DNA of 17,719 nt, taken from Glaciecola sp964621345. Its GTDB lineage: Bacteria; Pseudomonadota; Gammaproteobacteria; Enterobacterales; Alteromonadaceae. The notes beneath the pieces were generated by a model. The model saw only the letters and a list, made by a program, of their open reading frames with translations. It did not search any database and had not been told where the DNA came from. This document shows, one piece after another, positions 15,156-17,719 of this stretch. The stretch spans positions 1-17,719 of the forward strand of contig CAZUON010000060.1 in the NCBI GenBank assembly GCA_964621345.1, in the 5' to 3' direction. A program made the position numbers and the translations under genes. How positions within the stretch are numbered: position 1 is the first letter of the stretch; every line of letters begins with the position of its first letter.

Positions 15156-15965
15156 CTATATACTGGGATCAAAAGCCTCTGCCGCTGCTTTTTTCAAAAC
15201 CGGTGATATGCCAGTTTGCGCAAAATCTTCAGCTTTTAGTTTAGGCAATGACTGAGTGCATACGTCGCCACCAAGGGATTGTATTACTTTGCACATCTCT
15301 TCAACTTTTGTATCCATAAGATGCACATGTTCAAGCATCAACCCCATTGCACTGGCAACGGGATCTGGGTTTTCATCCGATATCGCGTAGGCGTCAAAGC
15401 CATACTTCTGTGCAATAGCATGTCGTTTTGAATACCGGGCTTTGTCTTGCTTTTTCTGCAATATGTTACGTCCTGGAATACCAATGCAAGTTGCATAATT
15501 CGGTACGTCTTTTATGACAACCGAGTTAGAACCGATTCTTGCATTTTCACCGATAGTAATCGGTCCTAGAATCTTTGCTCCGGCGCCAATTACCGCACTT
15601 TTTTCGAGGGTAGGATGACGTTTTCCTGGCGACCAACTGGTCCCGCCAAGCGTGACTCCGTGGTAGAGCGTCACATCATCTCCTACCACCGCAGTTTCAC
15701 CAATCACTACACCCATGCCATGGTCAATAAATACGCGGCGACCAATTTGCGCACCGGGATGAATTTCGATACCGGTTATAAAGCGGCTCAAGTTAGACAT
15801 AAAACGAGCCAGCCAACCCAGCTTTATTTGCCATAATTTATGGCTAATACGATGTAACCAAATTGCATGCAAGCCTGGGTAATTAAACACGACTTCCAGC
15901 GTATTGCGTGCAGCGGGATCTCGATGAAAAACACTTTCTATATCTTCTTTCATGCCTGAAAACAT
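15156..15965 (-). CDS. cysE: Serine O-acetyltransferase (short N-terminal type)
   Basis: CysE acetylates serine with acetyl-CoA to give O-acetylserine, the carbon acceptor for cysteine synthesis. The left-handed beta-helix (hexapeptide repeats) is clear from about 66 to 165 (IEIHPGAQIGRRVFIDHGMG, VVIGETAVVGDDVTLYHGVT). Catalytic Asp81-His82 (IDHG) and the second His at 117 (GKRHPTL) are present. The N-terminal helical domain is short, as in the NifP/EpsC/CysE2 type and unlike E. coli CysE. The roughly 100 residues after the helix make up for it in length (269 in total). AAGGG about six bases before the ATG supports the start. Its place between trmJ and iscS puts cysteine synthesis beside the cysteine-consuming desulfurase, a linkage known for cysE2 in Azotobacter-like isc loci. 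Confidence 0.94.
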   Translation of the reverse strand: MFSGMKEDIESVFHRDPAARNTLEVVFNYPGLHAIWLHRISHKLWQIKLGWLARFMSNLSRFITGIEIHPGAQIGRRVFIDHGMGVVIGETAVVGDDVTLYHGVTLGGTSWSPGKRHPTLEKSAVIGAGAKILGPITIGENARIGSNSVVIKDVPNYATCIGIPGRNILQKKQDKARYSKRHAIAQKYGFDAYAISDENPDPVASAMGLMLEHVHLMDTKVEEMCKVIQSLGGDVCTQSLPKLKAEDFAQTGISPVLKKAAAEAFDPSI

Positions 15966-16006
15966 ATGTACCCTTGTTTTACTTTTTCAGTAGCGAGCTA
16001 CCTTTA

Positions 16007-16789
16007 TTAATCTTCGTCTTGCGGGCGTTGCTCGTTGAACTTTTGCTGTGACGCCTTGTTTTGTTTAAGGTCGTACTGCTTGTCGATAGACGCCAAAATA
16101 CCGCGTAAAATATTCAGTTCAAGAGATTCCGGCCGCGCACGATTAAACAAACGCTTTAGCTTTTCCATAACCACGCCGGGATGGTTCTCGCGAATAAAAG
16201 AGGTTTTACGCAGAGTGCTTTCTAAGTGCACATAAAAACGCGCTAAATCTTCAGCGAGGGGATACTCTGATACCTTTGCGGGTGCATACTGCTGCTTCTC
16301 GCGGTTCAGATATTCGGTGCGAATTTCATAACAAAAGGTCTGCACCGCTGCCGCTAAATTTAATGAACTATATTCGGGGTTTGCTTCAATACAAGTGTGA
16401 AAATCACATAGTCTGAGCTCGTTGTTATTCAAACCGCTATTTTCTCTACCGAAAACCAATGCCACATTATGCTTTTGTGCTTCGTCGTTGATTCTCACGC
16501 CGGTTTCTCTTGGCGTTAGCATTGGCCATGAGAGTGTGCGAGTGCGAGCTGAAGTCCCAATCACAAGACCACAGTCTTTTATTGCATCGGCCAGTGTTGG
16601 CACTATGGTCACATTTGCCAATACATCTCCGGCGCCTGCTGCCAATGCGCTAGACTTGCCATCGGGCTTTGATACTGGGTCAACAAGATACAACGACGAT
16701 AGTCCCATTGTCTTTAAGGCCCTAGCTGCCGAACCAATATTGCCGGTATGAGAAGTATTCACTAATACGATACGTACGTTGTCGAGCAT
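16007..16789 (-). CDS. trmJ: tRNA (cytidine/uridine-2'-O-) methyltransferase TrmJ
   Basis: TrmJ (formerly YfhQ) is a SPOUT-family methyltransferase that methylates the 2'-OH of nucleotide 32 in several tRNAs. The 260 residues match E. coli well. The N-terminal IRIVLVNTSHTGNIGSAARA at 5-24 and LVFGRENSGL at 111-120 with NPEYSSLNLA at 137-146 form the SAM-binding trefoil knot region. A helical C-terminal domain (FIRENHPG, RARPESLELNILRGILASI) follows. The ATG at 16787-16789 has AGG a short distance upstream. It is the first gene of a probable trmJ-cysE-iscS transcript and is divergent from suhB, as in E. coli. Confidence 0.97.
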   Translation of the reverse strand: MLDNVRIVLVNTSHTGNIGSAARALKTMGLSSLYLVDPVSKPDGKSSALAAGAGDVLANVTIVPTLADAIKDCGLVIGTSARTRTLSWPMLTPRETGVRINDEAQKHNVALVFGRENSGLNNNELRLCDFHTCIEANPEYSSLNLAAAVQTFCYEIRTEYLNREKQQYAPAKVSEYPLAEDLARFYVHLESTLRKTSFIRENHPGVVMEKLKRLFNRARPESLELNILRGILASIDKQYDLKQNKASQQKFNEQRPQDED

Positions 16790-16829
16790 ATACGCTTAAC
16801 CTTTACGTGAGTGTTAAAAAACGGCGCAT

Positions 16830-16838
16830 AATATAGCA
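16830..16838 (-). promoter_or_regulatory. Extended -10 promoter for trmJ-cysE-iscS
   Basis: On the minus strand TGCTATATT gives an extended -10 (TGn plus TATATT, -10 complement at 16830-16835). The region 17 bases upstream (TATCAG) is a poor -35, as is common for extended -10 promoters. It lies in the 129-base trmJ-suhB divergent gap. I see no clear separate promoter for suhB there, although CATAAT at 16827-16832 overlaps on the other strand. Confidence 0.45.
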
Positions 16839-16908
16839 TGTGAACGGTGCATCTGATACACTTCGCTTTGTTAATTACTGTTCTTTTCACAATTTGTCTT
16901 TTTTATTT

Positions 16909-16914
16909 GGTGGA
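16909..16914 (+). promoter_or_regulatory. Ribosome binding site for suhB
   Basis: GGTGGA four bases before the ATG at 16919. It supports this start over the upstream in-frame GTG at 16847. Confidence 0.55.
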
Positions 16915-16918
16915 CTCT

Positions 16919-17719
16919 ATGCATCCTATGCTCAATATTGCTGTGCGCGCTGCACGTGCGGCCGGCTCAATCATCGCCCGAGGTTTTGAAAATCGCGACG
17001 ACCTTAACATCGAACAAAAAGGACTGAACGATTTTGTTACCAAAATCGATAAAGAAGCAGAATTTGCTATCATCAGCAAAATTCAAGAAACCTACCCTGA
17101 CCACTCCTTCATTTGTGAAGAAGGCGGTAACATCAACAACAATGCCGACTTTACATGGGTGATTGACCCACTCGACGGCACGACCAATTTTATTAAAGGT
17201 ATCCCTCATTTTGCGGTCAGTATCGCGTTGTTACATAAAGGGAAGCTTGACCAAGCAGTTGTTTTTGACCCCATCCGTGGAGAGCTTTTTGTTGGTAGTA
17301 AAGGTGCTGGCACGCAGTTGAACGGCTACAGAGTAAGAGCAAGTAAATCTAAAGACTTATCTAGTACTATTTTAGCGACCGCCTTCCCATTTAGAGACAA
17401 AGCGAGAATAGAAGAAGCCCTTAAACAATTTAACCGTATCTTTGCACAGGTTGGCGATGTTCGCCGCTCTGGTTCGGCAGCGCTAGATTTAGCCTACGTT
17501 GCCGCTGGCAGATACGACGGTTATTGGGAAAAAGGTCTGCAGTCTTGGGACATGGCCGCAGGTGAGTTATTGGTAAAAGAAGCCGGTGGCCTTATTACCG
17601 ATTTTGCAGGCAACAATGACCCTCTTTATGCAGAACTCAAACAAGCAGGCAGCGCAAACGGCTTGGTTGCTGGTAACCCACGTGTTGTTCAGCATATTGT
17701 GAAGCAACTGAAAGGTTAA
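16919..17719 (+). CDS. suhB: Inositol-1-monophosphatase / rRNA processing factor SuhB
   Basis: SuhB is an IMPase-family, Mg-dependent phosphatase. In E. coli its main role is in the rRNA antitermination complex and correct rRNA folding. The 266-residue product starting with MHPMLNIAVRAARAAG matches the E. coli N-terminus almost exactly, so the start is at 16919. The in-frame GTG at 16847 would add 24 hydrophobic residues. Metal-binding Glu67/Glu68 (CEEGG), Asp83-Pro-Leu-Asp86-Gly-Thr-Thr (motif A) and Asp211 (WDMAAGELLVKEAG, motif B) are all present. The stop codon is the last three bases of the window, so the gene is complete. It is divergent from trmJ with 129 bases between. Confidence 0.97.
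   Translation: MHPMLNIAVRAARAAGSIIARGFENRDDLNIEQKGLNDFVTKIDKEAEFAIISKIQETYPDHSFICEEGGNINNNADFTWVIDPLDGTTNFIKGIPHFAVSIALLHKGKLDQAVVFDPIRGELFVGSKGAGTQLNGYRVRASKSKDLSSTILATAFPFRDKARIEEALKQFNRIFAQVGDVRRSGSAALDLAYVAAGRYDGYWEKGLQSWDMAAGELLVKEAGGLITDFAGNNDPLYAELKQAGSANGLVAGNPRVVQHIVKQLKG

Noticed and set aside
16847..16918. N-terminal extension of suhB from an upstream GTG, with a membrane-like segment
   Set aside because: SuhB homologues begin at MHPMLNIAVRAAR; the extension is intergenic sequence and GGTGGA supports the ATG at 16919.
1..17719. Mobile elements, CRISPR, tRNA/rRNA genes, phage or defence systems
   Set aside because: No transposase, integrase, direct-repeat array, tRNA-like fold or defence-family protein was seen; the window is ordinary core chromosome apart from the points listed.

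Overview
The window looks like a chromosomal core segment of a gammaproteobacterium, most likely a marine Alteromonadales-type organism. This rests on strong E. coli-like protein similarity (SuhB, TrmJ, IscS, RlmN, HisS, IspG and Der align nearly end to end from memory), the conserved gene order, a moderately AT-rich base composition and a PilF/PilW-type pilotin gene that enterics lack. There is no sign of phage, insertion sequence, integron, CRISPR, tRNA or rRNA.

Layout from the right. suhB reads rightward from 16919. Divergent from it, trmJ-cysE-iscS read leftward, probably as one transcript from an extended -10 promoter near 16830. ndk has its own promoter and a strong terminator. rlmN follows alone. 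pilW-rodZ-ispG overlap or touch each other and form a tight unit. hisS has its own near-consensus promoter. yfgM-bamB overlap and end in a perfect 14-bp stem terminator. der is followed by an HSL-family hydrolase and a small PH-domain protein. At the far left an exported protein of unknown function reads rightward and converges on the PH gene.

The genes serve housekeeping roles: tRNA/rRNA modification and charging (trmJ, iscS, rlmN, hisS), isoprenoid precursor synthesis (ispG), ribosome maturation and rRNA processing (der, suhB), outer-membrane assembly (bamB, yfgM), cell shape and pilus biogenesis (rodZ, pilW), cysteine and sulfur supply (cysE, iscS) and nucleotide balance (ndk).

The most unusual point is the ISC locus. 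The order trmJ-cysE-[iscR]-iscS-[iscU-iscA-hscB-hscA-fdx-iscX]-ndk-rlmN is familiar from related bacteria. Here both bracketed blocks are missing, and IscS has lost the conserved C-terminal tail used to bind the IscU scaffold. This suggests a desulfurase kept for thiolation and general sulfur transfer while Fe-S assembly is done elsewhere. A second point is the PilW homologue, which carries a very long acidic linker and a C-terminal LysM domain. I found no convincing wholly new multi-gene system.
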